A stretch of DNA of 64,000 nt from JAGRCP01 sp942490705 (GTDB lineage: Bacteria > Chloroflexota > Anaerolineae > Caldilineales > Caldilineaceae), in NCBI GenBank assembly GCA_942490705.1, contig CALNXY010000004.1:124001-188000 (forward strand). Direction: 5' to 3'. The notes under the pieces were generated by a model that saw only the letters and a program-made list of their open reading frames with translations, had not been told where the DNA came from and made no database searches. Within the stretch, counting starts at the first letter, position 1. Each line of letters begins with the position of its first letter. Below are positions 11,192-21,700 of the stretch, piece by piece. The position numbers were made by a program, and so were the translations under genes.

Positions 11192-13057
11192 ATGACACAG
11201 CTTGCCTGCGATGAAGATCTGTATGGCGTTACCTTACGCCAGCTCTTGTCCCTTCAACCCACTGCCGGTCCTGAAGCGCCGGTATGGCTGCCTGACGGAT
11301 CGGCGGTCATTGCCAAGGCCGCAGGGGAGGATGGTCTGGCCATTCGGCGTATCGACGCCCGAACCGGTGAGGAACGCGTCGTGGCCAAAAATCTGGGCAC
11401 GTTGCCCTTCCTCAGCACCTCACTCCTGGCGGTTTCACCGGACGGGCGCTGGATCTCCTACACGGGCGACCAGAGCCCCGATGATCGAACTCGTTCGAGT
11501 CGGGTGGAGATCTGGTTGACGCCCGTTGACGGCGGTGCGCCCCAGCAACTTACGCGGATCAATGCCAATATCAACTCGTACCGCTGGGCGCCCGATGGCC
11601 AATCGGTCGTATTCGCAGCCAATCGCTACGGTTGCTACGATATCTTTCGCGTCAGCGTACCCGGCGGCGAAACCGTACGCTTGACCAGCGGTCCGCTCTA
11701 CGAGACCTACCCGGTCTATTCGGCTGACGGCAGCGAGATCTACTTCGTGCGCCTCAACGAGGGGTGGACGGATCACGAAATTGTCGTCATGGACGCAAAC
11801 GGCGACCAGCAGCGCGTCATCACGGTCGACCATGACCTCTTTGACTATCACTATGGGCGGAAGTTTGGCTATCCGCTTGTCAGCGCACCAACCAACCGAC
11901 TCCTCTTCCCGTCGCACCGCAGCGGCTGGATCAACTACTGGCAGGTCCCGCTTGATGGCGGTGACCCGCAGCCGCTGCACGCCGAATCGGCCGACCAGAG
12001 TGAAGCTGTCCTCTCACCCGATGGCAATGCAGCGGCCTTCATCGCCAACAAAAACGGCACGACGCGCCTGGTCGTGAAGAATCTGAACGATGGCAGCGTG
12101 CGTGTCCTGGTCGCGCCGGAGCCTGGCGTCGTGTCTGCGCCGGTCTGGTCGCCCGACGGTCGCACGCTCGCCTACTTGTTCGGTTCACCAACCCGCCCGG
12201 CCGATCTGTGGGTGGTCGACGTGGAGAGTGGGGAGCAGCGTCAACTCACCGCCTCGCCGCGCGCGCAAGCGCTGGCCGATCTGTTGATTTCGCCCGAAAA
12301 GGTGACCTATTCATCTTTTGACGGTCTTGAGATCGCTGCGTATCTCTATGTGCCGCCTGACGCTGCTGCGCATCGTCCGTGCCCGGGGTTGCTCTACATT
12401 CATGGTGGCCCGACCAGCCAGTTCATGGACGACTACCATGCCGACGTCCAATACTTTGTGCGCAAGGGCTATGTTGTGCTGATGCCCAATATTCGGGGCA
12501 GTTCCGGCTTCGGTAAGGCGTTTGAAGATGCCAACAATGGGGACTGGGGCCACGGTGATCTGGGCGATGTGCTGGCCGGCGTAGAGCTTCTGAAGACGCT
12601 GTCCTGCGTGGATGGAAACAACATGGGGATCCACGGCATGAGCTATGGCGGCTGCATGAGCATGAGCGCTGTCGGCTTTGCGCCGGGCGTCTTCAAGGCC
12701 TCCGTGCCCCATGCCGGCTACGGCGACTGGCTCGAATTCGAGCAGGGACAGGAGCTGCGTCACCGCCAGCTGATGCGCTATGAGTTCGGCGACGTGCGGG
12801 CGCACCGGCAGGTGTACGAATATTGCTCACCGATCTACAGCCTGGCCGAGGCGACCACGCCGGTCTTTCTCGTCCACGGCGAGGGACGCTATCCCAGCTC
12901 AGACGCGTCGCTCAAATTCGCCCAGGCGCTGGAGCAGGAGTACAAGACCTTCGAGTACAAGGTCTATCCCAATGAGTGTTACTATGTGCGGTCGGCCGAA
13001 AATCTCTGCCAGATGCTGCCTGACATCGTCGATTTTCTGGATCGCTATTTACGTTGA
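11192..13057 (+). CDS. S9-type prolyl oligopeptidase-like protein, atypical catalytic triad
   Basis: 621-aa cytoplasmic protein with an N-terminal beta-propeller of TolB/PD40-like repeats (SPDGRWISYT, APDGQSVVFAANR, SADGSEIYFV, SPDGNAAAFIANK, SPDGRTLAYLF; residues about 25-370). A C-terminal alpha/beta-hydrolase domain follows. The oxyanion region (LYIHGGPTSQF) and the nucleophile elbow GMSYGG with Ser484 are present. The usual HGExDxxVP segment carrying the catalytic Asp reads HGEGRYPSSDAS. The usual EGHG segment carrying the catalytic His reads NECYYVRS, with Tyr at about residue 597. The protein may be inactive, or may use other residues. The ATG has a GGAG site 8 bases upstream. A strong hairpin terminator lies downstream. 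Confidence 0.88.
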   Translation: MTQLACDEDLYGVTLRQLLSLQPTAGPEAPVWLPDGSAVIAKAAGEDGLAIRRIDARTGEERVVAKNLGTLPFLSTSLLAVSPDGRWISYTGDQSPDDRTRSSRVEIWLTPVDGGAPQQLTRINANINSYRWAPDGQSVVFAANRYGCYDIFRVSVPGGETVRLTSGPLYETYPVYSADGSEIYFVRLNEGWTDHEIVVMDANGDQQRVITVDHDLFDYHYGRKFGYPLVSAPTNRLLFPSHRSGWINYWQVPLDGGDPQPLHAESADQSEAVLSPDGNAAAFIANKNGTTRLVVKNLNDGSVRVLVAPEPGVVSAPVWSPDGRTLAYLFGSPTRPADLWVVDVESGEQRQLTASPRAQALADLLISPEKVTYSSFDGLEIAAYLYVPPDAAAHRPCPGLLYIHGGPTSQFMDDYHADVQYFVRKGYVVLMPNIRGSSGFGKAFEDANNGDWGHGDLGDVLAGVELLKTLSCVDGNNMGIHGMSYGGCMSMSAVGFAPGVFKASVPHAGYGDWLEFEQGQELRHRQLMRYEFGDVRAHRQVYEYCSPIYSLAEATTPVFLVHGEGRYPSSDASLKFAQALEQEYKTFEYKVYPNECYYVRSAENLCQMLPDIVDFLDRYLR

Positions 13058-13386
13058 GGCGTGGGGAGAGGGTGGGGCAGAGCGGAAGGGCGCACGGAGC
13101 AGGGCGGGTTCAACCCGCTTGGTTTCGACAGGCTCAACCGGCGAAAGCTTTAGTGCCTTCGTCACCGACAAAACGAGCCGGCCCACAATGATGGGGCCGG
13201 CTCGTTTTGTTCTTTGCAGAGCAACCATACTTACCCGTGAGGCCAGCGCCGGTTGAGTAGCCCGTAGCTTGCGGAGGGCGTATCGAAGCCAAGTGGGTCT
13301 AGCGAAGTGGGTCTAGCCGACTCGCTTCTTGGTTGCCCAAGGATAACAGCCTCAGCGCACGCGTCGCGCTTTATCGATACGCCGCG
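13058..13386. other. Intergenic region with terminator and repeat fragments
   Basis: About 330 bases between two convergent genes. It contains a strong bidirectional hairpin at 13168-13210. It also has a TTCGACAGGCTCAAC repeat core at 13124-13138. Finally, a GAGTAGC...GCGTATCGA segment at about 13253-13289 recurs inverted as TCGATACGCC...CTACTC at about 13374-13391. Confidence 0.5.
13168..13215. terminator. Bidirectional terminator hairpin
   Basis: Perfect 17-bp stem, arms at 13168-13184 and 13194-13210, with a 9-base loop. The outer stem is A/T-rich on both sides (ACAAAA / TTTTGT), so it can act on either strand. It serves the peptidase gene on the plus strand and possibly the binding-protein gene on the minus strand. 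Confidence 0.8.
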
Positions 13387-14616
13387 CTACTCATCCATCA
13401 TCACCTGGTTGGTGGAACCGTCGTAGGAACCGATTTGGACGAAGTCGGAGCCATCTTCGGCAACACGGTAGATGCCATAGTTGACGACAGCCTGGTCGCC
13501 GTTCTCGTCCAGGTGGGTCTGGACCGCAGTGCCGATGTAGTGATCGGCGATGAAGGGCAGCATCGACTGCACCGCCGCGCCGTCGTCGCCGGCCGCAAGC
13601 ATGGTCAACATGGCCACGTTGGCGGCGTCATAGGCATAGTTGGTGAAGGGGCCAGGCTCGCTGCCGTGCATCGCCATGAAGTCTTCGATAAAGGGCTGCG
13701 TGTTGGGCGTCTGGCTCTCGGCAAAAGAGACGGAAGTGAAGTTGGCATCGGTGAGGAACTGAGCGTGGGCCGGGTCTTCCAGGATCTCGGGCGTGGCCAG
13801 ATTCTCAACGCCAAGCCATTCGACGCTGCCCAGCTCGGGATCGGTGACCGCCAGTTGCAGCGCCTTCTGCCCGTCGCCCAGGAAGCCGACGATGAAGACA
13901 GCCGTCTCGCCGGATTCCTTCAGTCGCGCCACTTCGCTGCTCAGCTTGGACACCTCGCCCGAAAGATCGGGCGGTTCCGGTGCAAAGGTCACGACTGCTA
14001 CCTCGCCGCCGCCATTGGCCTGGAAGCCCTCGGTGAAGGCCTCAACCATGCCGTTGCCAAAGGGGTCGTCTACCTGCAGCACGGCGATATTTTCATACCC
14101 GCTCGCGATTGCGATCTGTTGGAAGGCGTTGGCTGCAAAGGTATCTGGCGGGTACATCACGCGGAAGATGTAATCGTCGGGGATGGCGCCGGCCGGTGCG
14201 CTGGAAGCCGGCGCGACCAGCACCACCTGGTTGTCGTCGGCAAATTGCTTGGCGCCCAGCACTTCGCCGGTCGTCAGCGGGCCGACAATCACGTTGGCGC
14301 CGCTGGTCTGGGTGATCGTTTGTACGGCCTTGGCCGCGCCATCCGGCGTGCCCTCGGTGTCGGCGCTGGCCGTGGAAAAGCGGATGTTGGCCCCGGCTGC
14401 GGCCAATTCATCGTTCATTTGCGCCACGGCGAGCTCGATGCCCTTGCCGAAATCGGTGCCAAATGAACCCAGGGATCCGGTAAAGGGCTGGGCAATGCCA
14501 AGCATGTAGGTCTGTTCCCCGGCGGCTTCGCCTTCTGCCGGCACGGCGACGGGCTGGCATGCGACCAGGGCCAAGGCTGTCAGGATCAATGCAAGAATTA
14601 CTCCGGTTCGTTTCAC
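13387..14616 (-). CDS. Branched-chain amino-acid type ABC substrate-binding lipoprotein
   Basis: 409-aa periplasmic-binding-fold protein of the Leu/Ile/Val-binding (Peripla_BP_6) type. The signal peptide carries a lipobox (LALVACQP) near residue 20. The mature part begins with MLGIAQPFTGSLGSFG and includes VIVGPLTTGEVLGAKQFADD and FGNGMVEAFTEGF, all typical of LivK-like proteins. A much longer open frame starts at 15117. I chose the GTG at 14616 because it is preceded by a strong AGGAGGAG site and gives a clean lipoprotein signal. It is divergent from livHMGF and must serve that transporter. The ligand could be an amino acid, urea or a short acid; I cannot choose. Confidence 0.93.
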   Translation of the reverse strand: MKRTGVILALILTALALVACQPVAVPAEGEAAGEQTYMLGIAQPFTGSLGSFGTDFGKGIELAVAQMNDELAAAGANIRFSTASADTEGTPDGAAKAVQTITQTSGANVIVGPLTTGEVLGAKQFADDNQVVLVAPASSAPAGAIPDDYIFRVMYPPDTFAANAFQQIAIASGYENIAVLQVDDPFGNGMVEAFTEGFQANGGGEVAVVTFAPEPPDLSGEVSKLSSEVARLKESGETAVFIVGFLGDGQKALQLAVTDPELGSVEWLGVENLATPEILEDPAHAQFLTDANFTSVSFAESQTPNTQPFIEDFMAMHGSEPGPFTNYAYDAANVAMLTMLAAGDDGAAVQSMLPFIADHYIGTAVQTHLDENGDQAVVNYGIYRVAEDGSDFVQIGSYDGSTNQVMMDE

Positions 14617-14980
14617 AGCTTTCTCCTCCTGATGGGATGGATGCAGATCGGTAATCGAGGCCTGCGGGTGGGTGCACAGAACACACGTTGGAACAATGCA
14701 GGCAATAGCGCATGTTTTCCGATGACGTTCTGTGCAATCTGTTTCAGACCTACGGTCCGTGGGACTATACATTACGCAACGCCTCGCGTGCAAGTAGATT
14801 TCAGCCGTTTGTGGGCGTTCCCAAAGCTCGCTATAATCCTCTTCCGACCGCCAATGGACCGCGGAAACAGCCTGATGAGGCGGGTTCACCCAGATTTGCT
14901 GACGCTGATCCGCTACGATCCGCCGCATCCGCTTCATCCGCGGCCCGTCTAAACAGCCACATGAAAGAGAATGCAGCCTC
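14617..14980. other. Divergent control region of the liv transporter
   Basis: About 365 bases between the binding-protein gene and livH. It must carry the promoters of both arms. I could not place a convincing -35/-10 pair or operator. Confidence 0.5.
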
Positions 14981-15919
14981 TTGTCCCTCTCCCTCCTGAT
15001 CGACTCTCTCGTCCGTACCGTGCAGGTCGGCAGCCTGTATGCGCTCATGGCGCTGGGCCTGACGCTGACCATGGCCGTGATCAAATTGCCCAACTTCGCC
15101 CACGCGGAACTGATCACGATCGGCGCCTATACCGCGCTGGTCATCTCCATGGGTATCTCGGCGAATCCGCTGCTGGTGCTCACGGCGGCTTTTCTCGTCT
15201 CCGGATTGGTCGCGATCGGGTGTCACAAGCTGGTCTACCGGCCGCTGGATAAGGTCAGCGGCTCCATGTACACGCTGATTCTTGCCTCCTTTGCCGTGGG
15301 CCTGATTCTGCGCTATGTGATCTTTTTGCTCGTGGATCGATTTGACCTCTTCGACAAGCGCATCCAGGTGCCCACCGAAGTGCTTGTCCAGACCGAATGG
15401 CTGACGCTGACCAATATCTTTTTCTGGGTCGTCCCGACGAGCGTTGTCATTGTGCTCTTGCTCAGTCTCATCTTGAACTATACCGAACTGGGCCGCGAGA
15501 TGCGAGCGCTGGCCGACAATGCGGATCTGGCCGCAATTGTCGGCATCCCCATCGAGCGGGTCAAAGTGCTCACCTGGCTGCTGGCCGGCGGGCTGGCCGG
15601 CGCCGGCGGCGCTATGTGGGGCATGTACACGTTCGTCAATCCGCTCCTAGGCTGGCTCGTAATCCTCTCCGTCTTTGCCGCCACGATTTTAGGCGGCATG
15701 ACCAGCTTTGTCGGCACGATCATCGGCGCCTACGTGGTCGCCTTCTCCGAGAACACGGTGATGCAGCTCTTGAACCACTATGTAGGCCTGGACTTCAGCT
15801 TCAAACCGGCTATTCCCTTCATCATCATCATTATGGTGCTACTCTTCAGGCCGCAAGGCTTCACCGGCATGATGGGCAACTTCGGCATGTTCAAGCAGGA
15901 ACCGATGGCGGAGCTCTAG
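14981..15919 (+). CDS. livH: Branched-chain amino-acid type ABC permease LivH
   Basis: 312-aa inner-membrane permease with about eight membrane segments. The N-terminus has the family pattern SLYALMALGLTLTMAVIKLPNFAHAE. The cytoplasmic EAA-like loop lies in the stretch ADNADLAAIVGIPIERVK. GGMTSFVGTIIGAYVV near the C-terminus is also typical. In this frame the best start is a TTG at 14981; the nearby ATGs at 14961 and 14971 are out of frame. The stop is followed at once by the livM start. Confidence 0.92.
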   Translation: MSLSLLIDSLVRTVQVGSLYALMALGLTLTMAVIKLPNFAHAELITIGAYTALVISMGISANPLLVLTAAFLVSGLVAIGCHKLVYRPLDKVSGSMYTLILASFAVGLILRYVIFLLVDRFDLFDKRIQVPTEVLVQTEWLTLTNIFFWVVPTSVVIVLLLSLILNYTELGREMRALADNADLAAIVGIPIERVKVLTWLLAGGLAGAGGAMWGMYTFVNPLLGWLVILSVFAATILGGMTSFVGTIIGAYVVAFSENTVMQLLNHYVGLDFSFKPAIPFIIIIMVLLFRPQGFTGMMGNFGMFKQEPMAEL

Positions 15920-15921
15920 CC

Positions 15922-16962
15922 GTGAACATTGACGTAGTCGCCACCCTCATCGCCATGCTGACCTTCTTCGGCATCTCGGCGATGATCGCGCTCAGTCTTA
16001 ACCTGGAATATGGGCTGACCGGCATCCCCAACTTTGGTCAGGCGCTCTTTGTTTCGATTGGCGCGTACGTCGCGGGGATGACCTACACGCGCCTCTTGCC
16101 GCGGCTGGCCGGCCAGGAGTTCGTCTATCCGTGTGGGTCGGGCCTGGGGGAGGCGCTCCAATTGCGGACCGAAGTCATGCGTACGCTGCCGCTCATCGGC
16201 TTCGCCAACTTTGCCATCACCCTGGTGATCGCCGCGGTCATTGGCGGGCTGGTCGGTTTTCTGGCCTCCTATCCTGCGCTGCGGCTCAAAGAGGAGTGGT
16301 ACCTGGCTCTGGTGCTGCTGGCCGCGAGCGAGATTGTGCGCATCTTCATGCGCAGCTATGAGCCGGTCATCTGCGCGCACAACGGGCTGTCCGGCATCTC
16401 GCAACCCTTCACCTGGCTGCGCGACCCGCGGCTCTCCTCTATGCTCTTTGCAGGTATGGTGCTGCTCTTCACCGCCCTCTTCTATCTCTACTGCGAGCGC
16501 TTGACGCGTTCGCCCTATGGCCGCCTGCTCAAGGCCGTACGCGAAAATGATGTTGTGGCGACGAGTCTGGGTAAATCGGTGGCGCGCACGCGCGCGCAGG
16601 TGATGGTGATCGGGTCGGCCATTGCGGCCGTCGCCGGCGTCTTCTTTGTGGTCAACCTGGGCTTTGCCAGCAGCAACGATTACGTCATCACCCTCACGCT
16701 CGACATCTGGGTGATGATTGTCCTGGGCGGTTTGGGCAACAACAAGGGCGCGCTCTTGGGCGCGTTGATCGTCACGCTGCTCGACCGGATTACGGCCGTT
16801 ACCGCGATTCAGCTCAACATGCTTGGTTCCCAGCTTGAATTCAACTATGTTCGCTATATCGTCTTTGGCGTGCTCCTCTTGCTCATGCTGCGCTATCGAC
16901 CGCAAGGGCTCTTGCCCGAGCCGCTGCACACGACGCGCGCCCACACGGTATTAGAGGAGTGA
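15922..16962 (+). CDS. livM: Branched-chain amino-acid type ABC permease LivM
   Basis: 346-aa second permease subunit with about nine membrane segments. Family motifs include LSLNLEYGLTGIPNFGQALFVSIGAYVAG at the N-terminal side (shown in part as GIPNFGQALF), TRSPYGRLLKAVRENDVVA and VLGGLGNNKGALLGAL. The frame is open far upstream over livH, but the GTG at 15922, two bases after the livH stop, is the sensible start. It pairs with LivH to form the channel. Confidence 0.92.
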   Translation: MNIDVVATLIAMLTFFGISAMIALSLNLEYGLTGIPNFGQALFVSIGAYVAGMTYTRLLPRLAGQEFVYPCGSGLGEALQLRTEVMRTLPLIGFANFAITLVIAAVIGGLVGFLASYPALRLKEEWYLALVLLAASEIVRIFMRSYEPVICAHNGLSGISQPFTWLRDPRLSSMLFAGMVLLFTALFYLYCERLTRSPYGRLLKAVRENDVVATSLGKSVARTRAQVMVIGSAIAAVAGVFFVVNLGFASSNDYVITLTLDIWVMIVLGGLGNNKGALLGALIVTLLDRITAVTAIQLNMLGSQLEFNYVRYIVFGVLLLLMLRYRPQGLLPEPLHTTRAHTVLEE

Positions 16963-16966
16963 CGCC

Positions 16967-17716
16967 ATGCTGACGTTGGAACACATCTGCAAGAACTTCG
17001 AGAGCCTGCGTGCGGTCGACGACGTCTCGCTCACCGTACCGCGCGGGCAGATCATCGGCCTCATTGGCCCCAATGGCAGTGGAAAATCGACGCTGCTGAA
17101 TATCATCGCCGGCAGCCTGCCGCTCGACAGCGGACGGATTCTGTTGAGCGGCGGGGAGATTACGGGCGCGCACGCCAACGAGGTCTTTGGCTTGGGCGTC
17201 GCGCGCAGCTTCCAGGACCCGTCGCTCTTCTTTCGCATGTCAGTGCTCGATAACATGTTGCTGCCGGCCGTGGAACAGATCGGCGAGCGGCCGACCAAAG
17301 CGCCGTGGCACCACTTCTGGCGGCGACAGGAAGTGGACAATGCCCAGCGCGCGGCTGCGGCGCTGGGCGAGAATCAGCTGGCCGGTCACTATGCCAACCG
17401 GGCCTCGGATCTTTCCGGCGGCCAGATGAAGCTGGTAGAGCTGGCGCGCAGCACCATGGGCAATCCGAAGCTGTTACTGCTGGATGAGCCGACTGCTGGC
17501 GTGGCGCCCAATCTTGCCTACGAAATTTTCCAGCGCATCGAGGAACTGCGCGCCACGGCGGGACTGACCTTCCTGATCGTCGAGCACCGCCTGGAAATCC
17601 TCTTTGATTTTGTTGACAGCCTCTACGTCATGCATCTCGGGCAAGTCATTGCCCAGGGCACGCCGGCAGAGATTATGCAAAACCAGGAAGTGCGGGAGAT
17701 CTATTTTGGCGAGTGA
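16967..17716 (+). CDS. livG: Branched-chain amino-acid type ABC ATPase LivG
   Basis: 249-aa cytoplasmic ATP-binding subunit. Walker A GPNGSGKST is at residues 34-42. The signature LSGGQMKLVELAR starts near residue 149, and Walker B LLLLDEPTAGVAP follows. The GAR-type FQDPSLFFRMSVLDNM stretch after Walker A is typical of LivG. A GAGGAG site precedes the ATG, which lies four bases after the livM stop. Its stop overlaps the proposed start of livF. Confidence 0.95.
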   Translation: MLTLEHICKNFESLRAVDDVSLTVPRGQIIGLIGPNGSGKSTLLNIIAGSLPLDSGRILLSGGEITGAHANEVFGLGVARSFQDPSLFFRMSVLDNMLLPAVEQIGERPTKAPWHHFWRRQEVDNAQRAAAALGENQLAGHYANRASDLSGGQMKLVELARSTMGNPKLLLLDEPTAGVAPNLAYEIFQRIEELRATAGLTFLIVEHRLEILFDFVDSLYVMHLGQVIAQGTPAEIMQNQEVREIYFGE

Positions 17717-18716
17717 GCGAGCGACAGCCGGCGCCGACGATGCCGTGCTGACCATCCGCAATTTGACAGCCGGTTATGGCAAGCTAACCATCCTGCGCGA
17801 CGTTTCGCTTGGGGTCGCGCCGCATCGTTTTGAGGCAATTCTTGGCCCCAACGGCAGCGGCAAGTCAACGCTGCTCAAGAGCATCTATGGCCTGACCCAG
17901 ATTACCGATGGCGCCATCATCTTCGCCGGTGAAGAACTGACGGGAACGCCCACCGAGCGGGTCAGCCGTCGTGGCCTCGCCTACGTGCCCCAGCGCGGCA
18001 ATGTTTTTACCTCCATGACCGTGCGCGACAACCTGCTGCTGACCGTACGCAAGCTGAGTGGCCGGGAGGCCGAAGCGGCCCTGGCTAACGCCTACGAGCT
18101 CTTCCCTATCCTCGCTGCACGTCAAGACCAGCGTGCCGGCCAGCTCAGCGGCGGCGAGCGGCAGATGCTGGCCATCGCCATGGGCTGGCTGACGCGGCCG
18201 ACCCTCATGTTGCTCGACGAACCCAGCGCCGGACTCTCGCCTCATTATGTAACCGAGGTCTTCCGCACCCTGCAGTCCCTCTGCGCGCAGGGCATCACAC
18301 TCGTCGTCGTCGAGCAGAACGCACGCAGCATCCTGCGCTGGTGCGACCACGCCTACATCCTGCGCGAGGGGCAGATCGCATTTCAGGGCGCCGCCGCCGA
18401 GATCCAGGCCGATGAAGAGACGGTCAAGAGCTATCTCGGCATGGGCATCGGAAGTCTTTCAACAATTTCTTTAGGAGAAGTTCGATGTCAATGGACTTAT
18501 TCGAAAAGCAAGTCAGTGTCATCCTGGACGGCGCCGGTCGCCGTTCTGCTCGCTTTGCTCCTGATCCTCGGCGGGACGTCGACTGCGTCAGCTGCATCCA
18601 TTACTGTTGACGGCAATGATCCCGCGTGTAGTACTGTACCAGGTACGCCCTACAATCAAGAGGCCATCGATGCGCGTCGCCGGGTACACGATCAACGTTC
18701 GCGGGCACTATGCTGA
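17706..18716 (+). CDS. livF: ABC ATPase LivF with replaced C-terminus
   Basis: Second ATP-binding subunit of the liv transporter. Walker A GPNGSGKST is at residues 47-55. LSGGERQMLAIAMG and LMLLDEPSAGLSPHYV follow. The start is probably the TTG at 17706, overlapping the livG stop, after a GGGAG site. Residues 1-248 are a normal, complete-looking LivF. The native end (GMGIGKV and stop) is missing here, because the frame leaves the gene at 18451 and runs about 88 residues into a foreign exported-protein leader. The missing end is found after the second copy of the 84-bp repeat, at 24041-24050. The core ATPase should still fold; whether the tail is tolerated is unknown. Confidence 0.85.
   Translation: MASERATAGADDAVLTIRNLTAGYGKLTILRDVSLGVAPHRFEAILGPNGSGKSTLLKSIYGLTQITDGAIIFAGEELTGTPTERVSRRGLAYVPQRGNVFTSMTVRDNLLLTVRKLSGREAEAALANAYELFPILAARQDQRAGQLSGGERQMLAIAMGWLTRPTLMLLDEPSAGLSPHYVTEVFRTLQSLCAQGITLVVVEQNARSILRWCDHAYILREGQIAFQGAAAEIQADEETVKSYLGMGIGSLSTISLGEVRCQWTYSKSKSVSSWTAPVAVLLALLLILGGTSTASAASITVDGNDPACSTVPGTPYNQEAIDARRRVHDQRSRALC
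18368..18451 (+). repeat. 84-bp direct repeat, left copy (livF 3' end)
   Basis: Perfectly identical to 23957-24040 when compared base by base. It encodes the last 28 or so residues of LivF before the native GKV end. The two copies bracket a 5.5 kb island. Confidence 0.97.
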
Positions 18717-21700
18717 GATTCTGTCATTACGACGGATGCATCGCCTATTGGCGCGACGAGCACGGTCATCATTGACGCACAGGCGCAGCGGATCACTTCA
18801 CGGTTGATGCCAATACGTCACTTTGAAATTCACGCTCACGGACAATGCGCAGGTCCTATGGTCTGAAGATCTCCGGTTGATCCACAACATACGGATTGTC
18901 TGGAGAACATAACGGTCACTACCTACCGGAGGGGATCGATGTACGGCTCGACGGCCTAACGATCACCAATGTGACGATCAGTGGCGTTCCATACGGCGTT
19001 GGGCTTGCTTTAACCGATGTTGACAATGCGGTCGTCGATGGCGTGACCACGAGCGGTAATGCGTGGGGCGGCACAGCGATTTATACAAAGGGTGAGTATT
19101 ATCCCGGTGGTTCTGACGGTTTGAACTTAGTAATATCAATGGCGCGGAACCCGTTTCCCTCTACTTTGAGGTGAGCAACTGGGCAGACTCAGCAAATCCG
19201 TATCCGATACGAATTTTGTGCTGCCACCGGAGTACGCCTATTTGGTGACGAATCCGGACCATCGACCGGGCGGAGCAAACTTCTCCTACTACCTCTCGTC
19301 GCTGGCGGACGCCGTCGCGTTTGCCGAAGCCCTAAACAATGCAACCGCACCGCCCAACACCAGTTCGAGTCTTGTGCCGTTGAATCCGCCAGCTCAGACT
19401 TCGTGGTATCAAGACTTTGAAAGCAATGTTGACGGGTGGTTTGGTGACGGCACAAATTATGGACAAATTGAGCAGGTTGCTTCTGGTACCGATGGTATAG
19501 CGTCGGCCAACGGTAGTTTTCATGCTACGGTCGAGGAGATTTCGTCGGGGCCATTCTCACGGTTCGACGGCTACCGCGACCAATGGCCGGGTGAATGGCT
19601 CGCAGAGTTGGATATCTACCTCGATACGGCATGGGCGGCAGGATCAGGCTTCGATCTGTCTGTTGCCGCCACCGGCACGGATGGAGCTCATCGGCGCGAC
19701 TTCATTTTCCATGTCACCGGACGAGCCAATACGCTACGGGTCGGTGGTCTAATTCTAACTCCGCGAGAAGACCTGGAAACTCTAAATAATTTTGAGATTG
19801 CGAGCAGCGGCTGGTATACCTTCCAGCATCGTTTCTACAACAACGGTGGCGTGTTAGCGGTTGATCTCAATTTGCTGGACTCTTCAGGTAATATCCTCTT
19901 TACCGAGACGCGGTCCGACGCTGCGGATCTGATTCCGAGCGTGGTGGGCGGGAACCGCTACGCCTGGTTCACACATGTGACGGGAATTGGTCTGGCCGTG
20001 GATAACCATCGCCTCGTCTGCCCTGACGGGCAGTGCGCACCGAATCTCTACGTTGAGGATGAAACGGTTGGCGTGACCGGGGCCGCCTCACTCAGCGTTC
20101 GGTTGTCAATGCCATGGGCCCTCTCGTCGGCGTCGTGCCTGTCCCCTGCTTGACCTTGGATCGGTCACCGACAGCGACAACGACGGCGTGCCCGACAGCA
20201 TGCGCAATCTGCCTGGCGGTCATGAGCTGACGTTTGTCCACGACGCAGGGGGCGCACGCTTGGACGTGCTGCTGAAATCACCTGAAGTGAGCCCGCTGGC
20301 CCTGTTGAACAGTGGTGCGTTGGTCGTACTCGACTTCGGCTTGAATCCGATCTGTGTACCCACCAGTCCAGCGACGAATGAAGTCGTCTTCCTGCTGAGC
20401 GACCGCTTTGGCGATGTGCCGGGCAGTCGGTCAGGGTCAACGCAAGTGGACCTCACCTTCGGCCAATGCCGTCCAACGTTCCGCTTGCCGCGGTCGTGCG
20501 AAGCACCGCCGGCCTCGTCGGCGCTACGACGTGACCGTGCGAGCGGCGCCGGTTGCGCTGGTCGACACTGTGGCGGTACACGAGCTATGCGTTTGAGTTG
20601 CGGGATCAGCTCTGCGCGGGGCGGCTCAACTTCGAGATAAGCGAGCTCGTTCTGCGTGCAGACAACTGACACCATGGGCGCCAGCTTCGCCAAGGCGTTG
20701 ACGGTGACCGTCGACGATATCAACGAAGCGCCTGACAGCATCGCCTTGAGCAGTAATACCGTGGATGAAAACGCATCAGCGCCAGTCGATGTTGGCGCGC
20801 TGAGTGCCACCGATCCGGATGCGGGAACGGTATTTGTCTTCAGCCTACCGGCCGAGGTGGACAATAGGCGTTTACATTGACGGCACGACGCTGAAAACCG
20901 CCGTAGGTTTTGACTACGAGAGCAAGAGTACGTACAACGTCAAGGTCGAGGTGCAGGACGACGGCGCACTGCCGCTCAGCTTCCAGCAAATCTTTACCGT
21001 AGTCGTTGTCGATGTGAATGATGCGCCGGTTGCCAACGATGACCCGAGCGTGCTGCCTCTTGTCGTGTTGAGCGGCTCGACGACGACCATCGACGTGTTG
21101 GCCAACGACACGGACGATGACGGCGACGTGCTAAGCGTTAGCAATGCGGATGCCGCCAGCGAGGCGGGTGGCGCCGTGGTCAACAACGGCACGGATGTGG
21201 ACTATACGGCGCCCGCAGGCTATAACGGCGACGATCGGTTCACCTCGAGGCGACCGCCTAGCCGATAGTGCACAGTGACGGTGCGGTCGTGACCGACGAT
21301 GCCCGGCGACTGCAACATGGACGGCGTGATCGACGCCGCTGATTTCCCGGCCACGGTGTTGGAGATCTTTGATATCGATTCCAGCATCGCCTGGTGGAAC
21401 ACCTTCACGGGCACCTTCCCCGGCAGCCCCAAGGGATGCGATTCCAACGGGTCTGAAAACGGCCTGAGCGGGGAGACTTTCAGCGTGGATGCTGGCGACA
21501 TCACCTGTACTGTATTGATCTTCTTCGGTGACACAAGCTGCACGCTGGGCGGTCTGCAAACGGCCCGCGCCGCAGAAGCAAATACCGTTGCGGTCGGGAT
21601 TGGCGAACTGAGCGGCGAGGAAACCGTGGCCGTCCCCGTCGAGTTACGGGGTGCAGGCGAGGACATCGCAGCTGCAACCTTTGCGCTGCACTACGATCCG

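Noticed and set aside
14617..15117. Extended N-terminus of the branched-chain binding protein
   Set aside because: The extra 167 codons overlap livH on the other strand and precede a perfect ribosome site and lipoprotein signal at 14616.
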